The position numbers and the translations under genes are program-made. A stretch of 64,000 bases of DNA, taken from positions 34,876,345 to 34,940,344 of the forward strand of contig OX578286.1 of assembly GCA_951217055.1 (NCBI GenBank), in the 5' to 3' direction. Under the pieces are notes generated by a model that made no database searches, had not been told where the DNA came from, and saw nothing but the letters and a program-made list of their open reading frames with translations. This document shows positions 44,418-54,639 of the stretch, piece after piece (position 1 is the stretch's first letter; every line of letters starts with the position of its first letter). This stretch comes from Gerris lacustris. Lineage: Eukaryota; Arthropoda; Insecta; Hemiptera; Gerridae.

Positions 44418-45658
44418 TTAGAAATGAACTTAAATCAGACCCAAAAAATAAAATGGAGTTAACTTACACTTGTTAGTAATCGGCAGCTTAAAAGCAATTA
44501 CCGAGGTTGTCAGAACCAAATACTTCTTCGAGTCTTTCTCTCATGAACAGCTTTGATTGTTCTGTTCAGAACGTATTTCCAGTTAATAATAATTATGACT
44601 AGAGAGGTTGGTAGAAATTAATTCAACAATATTGACACTATAATTTTATTTTAAAATACACAAACACGTTTCGACATGTAATATCATCTTTAGTGTGTGT
44701 GTTAACTTAGTAAGAGTTAATTCTGTACTAAGCTAACTATTTTACAAACTTTTATTACAAACTAACAGTACAAGGTGTGGTAGAAGGATTACGGCAGCAA
44801 CAAGGTAAGGGATATGGAGTTGAGATCAAAGGCGGAACCCAGCAAAAGTATGGGTCCAGGCATAACATTTTTTGTTTTTCAACTGCTTATAGCTAAACAA
44901 TAATTTCTTGTATTACTATAACTAAAATATACCTTAAAACTACCAGACATTAAAAAATAGCGCAACGAGTAAAAAAGTTTCTGCATATCACAGATTCATG
45001 ATGCGAGAATAATAAAACCTCAATTTACCCTACCGCTAGACCCCCCCTAAAACAGATGAAACAGTCTGCTTTGATTATTGTTTCGTTCTGAATTGTTTTG
45101 CCGTGTTTATTTGTCTTGGTTCACTGTATGCGTCGCCCCTGCCACCATGTCCGGCATAGAGAAATTATGGCTTCCGATCAATATTTTTCGGATTTTCATG
45201 AGTTGTCAGATTAGGATGATGGTTGTGAGGAGTTATCTTTGGACTTTGACAACTAATTATAATAAATAGGGTTGATAATTAAAGTTAAAAGCCCAATAAA
45301 AAGTCACAACGCTGAAGGAGTAATTACTGATTTTTTATAGTAATTTTAATTTTTATAATTAAAGATATCATTGAAAAATAGATATGTAATACATCATTTG
45401 ACTTTTTAGTTCAACATTTCCAAAACGCAATCTAGATAATCTGGATTTAACCAATTTATGGTTTGAAAAATGCATTGGCTCCACTATAGCCGTGCCACGA
45501 AGGGTTAAAACATGTTATATTTGTGTCCTTGAATAGCATTTTAAATTTCCAAGTTTTCTAATAGGTAAAATTTCCTATTTTTTTTTTGGCACGAGTGTAG
45601 AAGTTCATAATTATCAACATCAAATATACAATCAGTTTCTGAAACATGGTTGGCAAAA

Positions 45659-46210
45659 CTAGAGGTCGACCAAGAAGTCATGGAAATGAGAGGAGTGCGC
45701 TAGTGTCGCCATGTACAGTCAGTTTTTGATATAATAGACCACGGTCAGAAAACACAGTGTTGTTCTTCTGTTATTAATAATTTTATTTTTGATAACTTCT
45801 ATATTTTTTGCAACAGGCAACACTGTACCTGATAAGAAATCACTAATAATATACGATAATATCTTTATATTATTATTTATTGATTATTCATAATAATATT
45901 CTTTAAATCTAAATCGATATTCTTTTTCCTTAATCTATTTTTTTTCTTCCTCTTTATTTCTGAGTTTGATTTGGATTTAGAACTGTTCGTGCTGTATAAA
46001 AACAAACAAAACAGGAAACCTAACAGATTGGAAACCTTCCTGTTTTTATTCGTCAGATTTGACATAACTGGGCATGTCGTACAAACTAGGAATGGTTATT
46101 GTCTTAGCACCCGACTGTACTGACTTCGGTATTACTCGGAAGTTCCGATTTTAAACGAAGTTAAGCTTTCCGTTTCTCCCGTGTTCATGACTTCTTGGTC
46201 GACCTCTAGT
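45659..46210. mobile_element. 552-bp MITE with 25-bp inverted ends
   Basis: ACTAGAGGTCGACCAAGAAG plus TCATG at the left is matched exactly inverted at 46186-46210. Target duplication is not evident. No coding sequence. Confidence 0.7.
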
Positions 46211-46436
46211 GTTTATTAGTACGTGTTTATTTATACCCCCTTAAGAGCAAGAGTAGACTTCAAAAAAATTTTATAAATAAAAGAGTAATACACTACAATA
46301 TCAAAATTATTTTATTTCAAATAAAAATTCATAAATAATATTAATATATTTGTACATTTAATTATTTTTCGTTCCTTAATCTTTAAATTTGGCAGACATT
46401 AGTTTATATAGAAAGGGTTTTAACTGTACCTATATT

Positions 46437-46437
<1 letters not shown>

Positions 46438-46484
<47 letters not shown>
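46438..46484. repeat. (AT)n microsatellite downstream of SPR
   Basis: About 23 AT dinucleotides, ~40 bp beyond the SPR stop codon on the minus-strand transcript, so inside the probable 3' UTR. Confidence 0.9.
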
Positions 46485-46519
46485 TTTTTTTCGAAGAAAA
46501 TTAATTTTGTTGTTGAGAA

Positions 46520-46713
46520 TTAATTTCTGTTTAAGATATCAATACGATCACCTGTAGTGAAGGTATTAGATTGAAGAATACTGATAAGCTTTGCGACGGG
46601 AACGATAGCATTTTGCAGTGATGATTTTTCTTTTAATGTTGTAAATATTTGTTTAGTGTCATCAACTGGGAGCGTATCGATAACTCTAGTTATCATATCA
46701 GTGTTTACTGGAC
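46520..46713 (-). CDS. SPR: SPR exon 4
   Basis: 194 nt after acceptor CCTCAG. It opens with GPVNTDMITRV and closes TTGDRIDILNRN then the stop. The acceptor is preceded by an uninterrupted run of 56 T on the coding strand (46775-46720). Confidence 0.9.
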
Positions 46714-46719
46714 CTGAGG

Positions 46720-46776
<57 letters not shown>

Positions 46777-49700
46777 CAATGCAGAAGTACAGTAATGATT
46801 TATTGATTACCCACATTAATAAGTAGGGGAGACCGGGGACGGTTGAAACATTTTTTATCTATTATTGATACGAAATATAAACATTATATCTCTGTTTAGA
46901 TTATTTACGTACTTGTATTCATTGCGCATGCGCGTCTCATAGTTCTAAGGATTCCTCTTCTTTACCACGCTAGTGCGGTAAAGAAGAGGAATTCTTCAGC
47001 TTTACGCACGATTAGCGAGTTTGTTTACATTTAACAAAACTAATTTGCTATTCTTTTATTAAAGTAACTGTTTATATCGAGTTTTTAGTGAAAAACAATG
47101 AGTGAATCAAGTGACTTTGACGAAAATGTGGAGAATAATACTCCTCCAGAAATAATTAATTCGCCAAAAAATTACAACTCAAGAATTAATGCCATCTTTA
47201 TCAAGAGAGAGAGCCAGAGAGCTACGAACTTACATACAGCAAGTTTATTTTTTATTTAAATCTAACAATCGTAGAATTAGTACGGTACGCAACTCGTGCG
47301 AAAACGGCATTTTGCATTGCTCGTGTGGTTTCACTACCCTCGCTGTCGCTCGGGTGCAAACTTCACACTCGCATGCAAAATGCTACTTTCCGCACTCGAC
47401 GCGTAATGTACTATTACATAATCGCTTCCTGCATAAACATTTTAACCTCAATGTATTTGACACTGGGCCTTAATTGAACTTTAGTTATCAGACTAGAAAT
47501 GGATGAGGTTATAGTAAGATTATCTGCATTACAAAAATATTTATAGGCATTTTAAAAATTCAGGAAAAATGTTTCAACCGACCCCATACCAGGGGCGGTT
47601 GTAGCAGTTATTGGGGTTAGTTGAAACACTAACAGAATAAAAAGAATTATGTTAGAAATACTTATTTATCGAGTCAAAATCACAGAACATGAAGCACAAT
47701 AATTGAATAATAGGTCATACGCAGAATAATAGGTGTTTAAGATAAATGAAACAATAATAAATACTCTAAATGTAATTTGTATCATATATTTTGTAGTTCA
47801 AGGTTAATTAACATTAAAACTAATAAAATTTGATGAAAGTAAAAAAAAGGATTTAATTACATTATTTAAATGAAGCGTTAAAGTGTATTTGAAAATTTCA
47901 TACTTTATAGCCAACTGGTAACTTAATTGTAAACATTGTTACAACCGTACCCAGAACATGTTTTAAAAAAGTTGTAGTCATAACCTCCTAAATAAATAAG
48001 AATTATACCTGTTGAACTTCCCTAACCAAAGTTCTTACGTTAAAAACTATCATAACCACAACTATTCAGTGGCGGATTAAGGGTGCCATCTAGGGGGTGG
48101 CGATCTGACCCTCCAAGGGGTTTCGGGAGTATGAAAAGCCCTAAGGAAAGGGGGGGGGGGAGTTCTCAGGATTCCCCCTCCCCCTGACTGCAGTACAATA
48201 TCTTAACCGTAAGTCATAGGTGTCGTTAGCATTTAATAATTGTATGGTGCATATAGCGGGGGGTCCTCCCCCGGAAAAATTTGAAAATATGCCCTCTCAA
48301 AACAGCACTTAAATGCATTTCTGAGGTAAAATTTGATTTTAATACTTACTCACAAAAGGGTCATTTTTGGCTCGATTAAGTATATGGTTTAGTTTGTTGG
48401 AAAACAAGTAAATTTTACAACATAATACAAACTTAAAAGTATAGTTATTGTAACACAATAAAAGTTGTGCACCTAATCATTCCCTTTGTCTAAAATACCT
48501 AAAAAAATGTTCGTTCTTGAGAACGAAAATTTATCACAGTTTGTTACCTTCGGCAAGCTCGGAAGCTAAAGGGGGATTTTTTATATTTTCGTTTTATATA
48601 TCTACGAGCCGTTAAGCCAATGACAACAGACCCAATTTTGTATTTAGAAAAAAGTAGTTAAATTAAGTAAATTAATTTAGATAAGTTATTATATCTATTT
48701 GAAGATCATCGAATCAAAGCAAATACTCGTACTTATTTTTATTGGAATAAATAGGGGCCGGGGGTCCTCCCATGGAAAATTTTGAAAATATTACCTCTCA
48801 AAACAGCGCTTTTATGCATTTCTGATATGAAATTTGGTAGTCGTTGGAAAAAAGTATAATCAAGGGGGGGGGGGAGGGGGTCGCCACCCCCGCCCCCCCT
48901 TTAATCCGTCACTGCAACTATTTTAGTTTTGGATAAAAAATCAAAACAGTAGCAACAAAAATACTTACTTTTGGACGCGAAAACACAATACCCCCTCTCA
49001 GAAACTTATGATAAACTCGAAACGACACCAAACACAAAAGTTCAGATTCCGCCAAGGAAGCCGCGACCCTTTTCCTTGGTTGCTCCCAAATATCGCGAAT
49101 TTTTCCACCCATTAAGTTAAGTAATTGGGTTTTTCAACCGTACCCTGTTTCAACCGTCCCAGGTCTCCCCTACTAATAAACTTGATCAGGTAAATATAAT
49201 ACCTGAATGATCAGATTTCCGATTAAGACCGGGTATTTTAAAGGTCAACGACAAAAACACAAGACAAAGACACCAACAAAAACCATGTGTGTTTATCACT
49301 TTACAGCCCCCAAATATCTTTTATACATGAACTTGCTTCATCTACTACACTAAATTTCAAGAAACCGAAACCATAAACCATCATACCTAACCAAAACAGC
49401 CTATTGGCAGAGTGAGAATGAATCTGGAGCTTGTTAGTAAACAGATCTTCTAAGATACAGTAGAACCTTGATAAGAAGTGTCTCAAGGGGATTAGGGAAA
49501 CAGTCTTGTTATCGAGGTGCTATTTTTGTTGAGGGTCGTGTTATCAAGGTTATTTTGGCTATCAGTCGTGTCATAGAGGTTAATGGAATGTTGGGAGCGG
49601 GGTTTTCAAGTATAGACTTGTTCAAGGTCGATCCATTCCTGTATAGAGTCGCGTTATAGAGGTTGACTTCTCAAAACGACTTGTTATAGAGGTTCTGAGT

Positions 49701-52700
49701 TACTTTGTGAATTGGAAAAAATCTGTGTAATTGAGGTTATTTGATTAATAATAGTCGTGTTATAGAGGTTAATTTAACATTATGTGTTATGGCAATCTCA
49801 AGGGGATTTTAAAATTGCACTTGTAATTGAGGTTTTCGTGTTATTGAAGGTCGTGAAAGCGAGGTTCTACTGTATATGATAAACCAGCTAACTATTTCAA
49901 ATATCTTCAAACACCGTTCATGTAACATTTGACTTAATTATTTCTGTGGCAACACAAGCTCCACAGCAGCTAAAAGTGAGTTTTACTTGTCAAAGAAAAT
50001 TTTTCTTTAGTATTCTTTGCCAGACGTTTATAAATATTGTGTTTAAGCCTTGATTAGACTGCCGAACCAAACAGAGGAAAAAATCCGAGCATTGGCCTCT
50101 GGGAATGCCCAGTCTGAGATGCGCAGGCGCACTTTAGAGTGGGCATGCGCAGTGACCAATGCTCATATCTTTTCCTCTTTTCGGATCAGGCTGTCTAAAC
50201 GAGGATTAAATTGACCACGTAAAAAGTTTGCCTTACTAATTTTTTATTTGTTATTATTTAATATTTAGATACAAATTACTATGTTGTATGCCCATATAAT
50301 ACCAATAGCAACTAACCTGGTGAATAGCTGAGCACCTTTACACTAGGGTTTTCCAAAGCTAGTGTTTTAAAGTACATTTCTCTCGATGCTTTTCCAATGC
50401 AATAATATCCAAGACCGGAGTAAGCTTGTACAGCACATTGAGATGTTAAGTTAATGATAGTTTTATGAATTCCTTCACTTGTCGGTACTTCGGAGAGAAA
50501 AGCGCTTGTGAGCATTGTCATGGAAAACAAATTTAGATTCATATATCTGGAAACAAAATAAATCAATTTTAAGGGTTGAGTTCGAGATAATTACAAGATA
50601 AAAAGAACTTTTTATATACTACGTTTGTAAATTTTCTGTTGAATCATATATGTAATGTTGATAATATAATTGTCATTGTTATAATATTGTTAGTGAAAAA
50701 AAAAAAAAATCCATTGTTCCGAATTTATTTACTTCACATAATAATGACAACCATCTAGAGAGCTGATCTTAAACCTATAAAAGGACAAATCTTTGTACAA
50801 CGGATCTCACCAACACCAAATCTAAACTGTGCCATTGATATGCCCCTTTGTAGGGACAGTAAGAGAAGAAAAATGTGTACAAGTAAAGAAGTACAGATGC
50901 AGAAAAATTAAACCTATACCTAGGACACAAGTGTAAACAAACCTGGGTGTCACACGTCAATTAATTAATTTTTTTGTTTACATTTCGCTGTCATTCAATG
51001 TTTACCTCTTAATAAAAAATCACAAATTTGAAACCCGTCAATATGAAGATTTCAAATATGGGATAATGTCAAAAGAAATAATATAAATGCGGATTTTTTC
51101 TGAACTAGCTTTCCATACAGCAAAATTTGCTGAAAACCAATTAAATTCTGCTGAAATATGGTTAAAAGTATTGAAATAATGCGTTGTCATCGTGTTCTGA
51201 GCCATTCAAAAAGTTTCAAATGTTTAGCTACTCGGGGAGTTAGTTAAAAATCGATTTCAAGATTTGTACTGGACAAACAAACAAACAAGAAAGCAAGCTA
51301 ATAAAAGCGTAGTAAAAAATGTAGAATAAACTAGGGGACTCTGCCCTTTACTCGCTTCGTTCACAACTCCTCATAAGATCATAGATGCATAGCCGTTGCC
51401 GATTGAATTCGCACTGCTTGAGATCCTATACAACCCTCCTTGTCCCACGACAGCCCTATGTGGAGGTGAAAGACATTATGTAATTTCATTGAGCTAATTA
51501 ATTAAACGACACTATTAATTTGTAATGGAAAGAATACATTACCGTTTAAATTGATAAATAAAAAAGGCGAAACAACTCTATGGTACTAGTACAAGACCGG
51601 TATGACAAGCGCACTCATTCCAACCTAGCAAGTAAGTCCTTTTTACTATCCCCATGGTAGAGAGATCCTGCCACTTCACGCATCATACCTCTATACATTG
51701 CACCTCTGAAGCGAGTATGGTGTGATCATTAGTGAGCCATATAAATCAGAGCATCTCGTACCGTCCTTGATTCATTGATGCCTGAGCAGACGTGTCGTTA
51801 TTTATTACTCACGACCACTCTGGATCCCTTTTCACTCTTCAATAAATCTCAAAAACAATAATCGGAATTACATTTTGCCGCCGTATTCTACTTATAAAAT
51901 AATAAAAGATAATCTTAATAATTTTCAACTTGGTAGATTTCGGAATTATAAATAATACAACGATTAAATTCAAGTAAAATGAAAAATAATACTCAACCAC
52001 AGAGCTAGGAAATGAAATGTATTTGACGTTTCATGCCACAATTAGATAATAATGTATATAATGAGTTACAACCATTTCACTTGCATTTTAAAGAAACACC
52101 CTTGTTAAATGGATTTTGTTAATAGCATTACAATTTTGTTATTCGATTTACATTAATTTTTTTCCCTTTGACTCGTCTTTAATTTTTGTTTGAATAGATT
52201 ATTTTTTTAAAAAATTGACTGTCCCCACTGAATTATTTTTTGCAATTAAAGAAATATATATATATATAAAAAAAAATTGGAAAATTTCAAATTAAAAAAA
52301 CTTTTGAATGTGATTCTGTAGAAAAGCATGGTTAGTCTCATCTTTAAGGTCAAATCTTCCTATTTGCAATATAATATGCCAGAAATTTTGGGTGTAAATA
52401 CACAAAAAAAGTTATTGTAAACGTGAAATGATTAAAAAAAAAACCTCTGGGTAGCTCTAGATGGAAAGAAGTAGTAGTGGCTAGACGGGTAGGACGAACC
52501 ACTTGTTGGAACCTAGCAATCAGGCCACATTGGGCCCATTTTACTAACCCCGTGATGGAGAGTTCCAGCCACTTCCCACATCATACCTGTACATTGTACC
52601 GCCGAAGCGGGTATGATGTGGTCAGTAGTAAGCTATATAAGCGTGGGGCAAGAGAATCCCTCAGGGGGTGTCCCTCGCCCTGCTCCGTCCACGATTCATA

Positions 52701-54584
52701 GATGCAATTCAGAGTATTATGGCACGGGATTTAACCCACAACCTCGAGTCGCCTCGACTCATTGATAGTTGGGCAAGCACCTAGAGCACCTCGGGCACGC
52801 TTTCTCCCTACAGTTGGAAAGAAAGTGTAGTGAGAAATGTGTATTTCTCTTTCCATCAAAAAGAGGGAGGCTATCTCTAACCCCTTCTACTTCTATAGTT
52901 TAGTCCATCCATCTCTTTCTTACTCACTGGTCTTGGGTTTGTTAACAAAACTTAATTAATAATATGAATTAAGTATAAACTTAATAATATATTAATTAAT
53001 AAAGATGGTAAAGAAAACATATTTACTGAAACCTACTGTTGCCACTCTTCAAGATTTGACATTTCCGCTGCTAACTTGCAGTTACCCTCAGTACCAGCGT
53101 TATGCACCAGCATATATGATTCGTACTTCTCTTTCATACATCCTTTCATTAAACTTACATATGAGTTCATATCTGGCTTACTCAAATCCTGAGTTTCAAC
53201 CTAAAACAGTAATATTGACGTTAGTTAGAATGGTTTGATGATAACAAAATGTCAAATTAATGATAAGAATCCAATGCAATTACTCTTGATTCTTGATGCA
53301 AAACGTATTCTTTGATATCAATTACAAATCGGTGCCCCAATTTTCGAAATTACATTTTTTTATATAGGTAGTTGGTTGTTTTTTGGAATGAAAGTCCTTT
53401 ATTATATTTTATTCAAAAAGCTTTCGTCCAGGGAACCTGGGCTTCTTCAGGTTTTGGAAATACTGTAAATTTAGAGAAACAAATGGTCAAAATGAAAACG
53501 AATTTTGGAAATGAAATACGACACCTCCCGTTTTATCTAAATACTACACCCTGCCCTACATAAAACACACTACTGAACAAATTAAAAAATTGTTTCAACC
53601 TTATAATAATATCAAAATAGCTCAAAAAAATTCCACCACCCTAAAATCAATTTTATACTCCAAACTCAAAGATTCCATCCCTCCTCTGCAACAAAGTAAC
53701 ATCGTATACCAAATTAACTGTAAACAATGCCCTGCAACATACATAGGAGAAACTTCACAACAATTCAAAAACAGATTTCATCAACATATTAAAGACATCT
53801 CAAATAACAACACTAACACAGCTATATCAGAACACGCACACAACACTAAACACACATTAGACACAGATAAATATAAATATTCTACACACTGAAAAACACC
53901 ACCAAAAACGACTTACACTGGAAATGTTATACATAAAATCAAATACTAACAACATAAACTTGAAACAAGACACCAATAAATTAAGCAACATTTACACAAA
54001 TATTATATTTAATACAAATAAAAATAAATAATTCAACATTTTTGATTAGGTATGTCAGTTAAAAAAATAAAATTAATTCTTTAAAAAAAAAAAAACATAA
54101 AAACAATCAAAATTAACTTGGTAAGACTTTCATTTCCAAAATTCGTTTTCATTTTGACCATTAGTTTCTCTAAATTTCCAGTATTTCCAAAACCTGAAGA
54201 AGCCCAGGTTCCCTGGACGAAAGCTTGTTTGAATAAAATATAATAAAGGACTTTTATTCCAAAAAACAACCAACTACTTATTTAAAAAAAACCTCAAGTC
54301 CACAAAAGAAAAACTTCAATTAATTTTTTTTTACTGTATTCAATAGAATCCTATTGAAATTAAATGACATTAAGCATGCATACCACAACACTAACGCCTT
54401 TAGAAGAACTTTCAATAAGTTGTTTTGTGGCATTAAGACCCTGTTGTGATCTCGCTGTAAGAACGATGGTAGAACCTGAAGCTAATTTCTTTGAGAATTC
54501 GATTGCTATGGTCTTTCCTATCCCTTGACTGGCTCCAGTCACTATACAAAGGGTCTTCATGCCCCATAATCCTTGGCTGCTCAT
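46520..54584 (-). CDS. SPR: Sepiapterin reductase, four exons, complete
   Basis: Exons 54584-54384, 53200-53037, 50546-50317 and 46713-46520 join in frame to 262 codons, the usual length for this short-chain dehydrogenase. It reduces 6-pyruvoyl-tetrahydropterin with NADPH in the last step of tetrahydrobiopterin synthesis, in the cytosol. Visible motifs: nucleotide-binding TGASQGIG (16-23), HNAG (100-103), catalytic Ser157 in INLTS, Tyr170 and Lys174 in YYCIGK, SYSPGPVNTDM (196-206), and an Asp at 257 near the C-terminus where the family binds the pterin. The ATG at 54584 gives MSSQGLWGMKTLCIVTG. Introns carry Penelope-like, SINE, hAT and other insertions. A 44-bp minisatellite begins ~60 bp upstream of the ATG. 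Confidence 0.93.
46855..47415 (+). repeat. Copy of the recombinase-N-terminus repeat
   Basis: Carries TGCGCATGCGCG at 46923-46934, the hairpin at 46951-46992 and an ATG at 47098 reading MSESSDFDENVENNTPPEII before a frameshift. Nested inside the 46.8-49.2 kb element. Confidence 0.7.
48067..48914. mobile_element. Non-autonomous hAT element, perfect 8-bp duplication
   Basis: Ends CAGTGGCGGATTAAG / TTTAATCCGTCACTG (one mismatch). CAACTATT duplicated at 48059-48066 and 48915-48922. It contains G homopolymers and no transposase. The ends are related to those of the 28.8-kb hAT element. Confidence 0.85.
49458..49876. repeat. GC-poor repeat with GTGTTATAGAGGTTA motif
   Basis: The phrase CGTGTTATAGAGGTT or a close variant recurs about eight times at irregular 30-60 bp spacing. 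ACAGTAGAACCTTGATAAG at the left is inverted as GAGGTTCTACTGTAT at the right, suggesting a small mobile element at about 49458-49876. Confidence 0.55.
50317..50546 (-). CDS. SPR: SPR exon 3, catalytic residues
   Basis: 230 nt between acceptor TTTTGTTTCCAG and donor TCACCAG|GTTAGT. It carries the Ser (INLTSQC) and the YxxxK pair (YCIGK) and ends in the SYSPG loop. Confidence 0.93.
50590..51330. repeat. Dispersed repeat with CGTAGTA end motif
   Basis: Long similarity to 56288-56815 (same orientation), 59930-60540 (inverted) and 1-60. Shared phrases include CTTTTTATATACTACGTT, GCATTGTCATCGTGTTCTGA and AAACAAACAAGAAWGCAAGC. No protein is recognised. Confidence 0.65.
52470..52801 (-). repeat. tRNA-derived SINE
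   Basis: The minus strand starts near GCGTGCCCGAGGTGCTCTAG and has a B-box-like GTGGGTTAAATCCCGTGCC at about 52740-52720. The body shares ACATTGxACCxCxGAAGCG and ATCATACCT with 51590-51800, a second, more decayed copy. Confidence 0.55.
53037..53200 (-). CDS. SPR: SPR exon 2
   Basis: 164 nt after acceptor ATTACTGTTTTAG. It reads VETQDLSKPDMNSYVSLMKG and then LVHNAG. The donor CAACA|GTAGGT leaves two bases that complete Gln with exon 3; reading one codon further meets TAG. Confidence 0.9.
53364..54280. mobile_element. Penelope-like element fragment between inverted repeats, SPR intron 1
   Basis: About 155 bp (GTAGTTGGTTGTTTTTTGGA through CTTCTTCAGGTTTTGGAAAT) at 53370-53520 is inverted at 54115-54278. 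Between them lies the GIY-YIG coding fragment. The left and right repeats are nearly identical, so the insertion is fairly recent. Confidence 0.65.
53549..54031 (+). pseudogene. GIY-YIG endonuclease end of a Penelope-like element
   Basis: The plus strand reads LPYIKHTTEQIKKLFQ, then VYQINCKQCPATYIGETSQQ with FKNRFHQHIKD and ISEHAHNTKHT, the usual order of the GIY-YIG nuclease that ends Penelope polyproteins. A one-base frameshift near 53890 separates it from the terminal RLTLEMLYI stretch and the stop at 54029. The reverse transcriptase part is absent, so it is a 5'-truncated, inactive copy. Confidence 0.75.
54384..54584 (-). CDS. SPR: SPR exon 1
   Basis: 201 nt, 67 codons, from ATG to donor GTTGTG|GTATGC in phase 0. 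It holds the Rossmann TGASQGIG and IVLTARSQQGL. A shorter product could start at Met9. Confidence 0.92.
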
Positions 54585-54639
54585 TATGGCTAATCTTAAA
54601 AATAAAATAAGAAAGTGGTAAGTACAACGGAATTAGGTT

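Larger units (their letters stand above)
46823..49173. mobile_element. 2.35-kb composite element in the SPR intron, 6-bp duplication
   Basis: Ends GTAGGGGAGACCGGGGACGG / CCGTCCCAGGTCTCCCCTAC with TAATAA on both sides (46817-46822, 49174-49179). Two insertions lie inside: the recombinase-N-terminus repeat (46855-47415) and a hAT element (48067-48914). The superfamily is not recognised. Confidence 0.7.
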
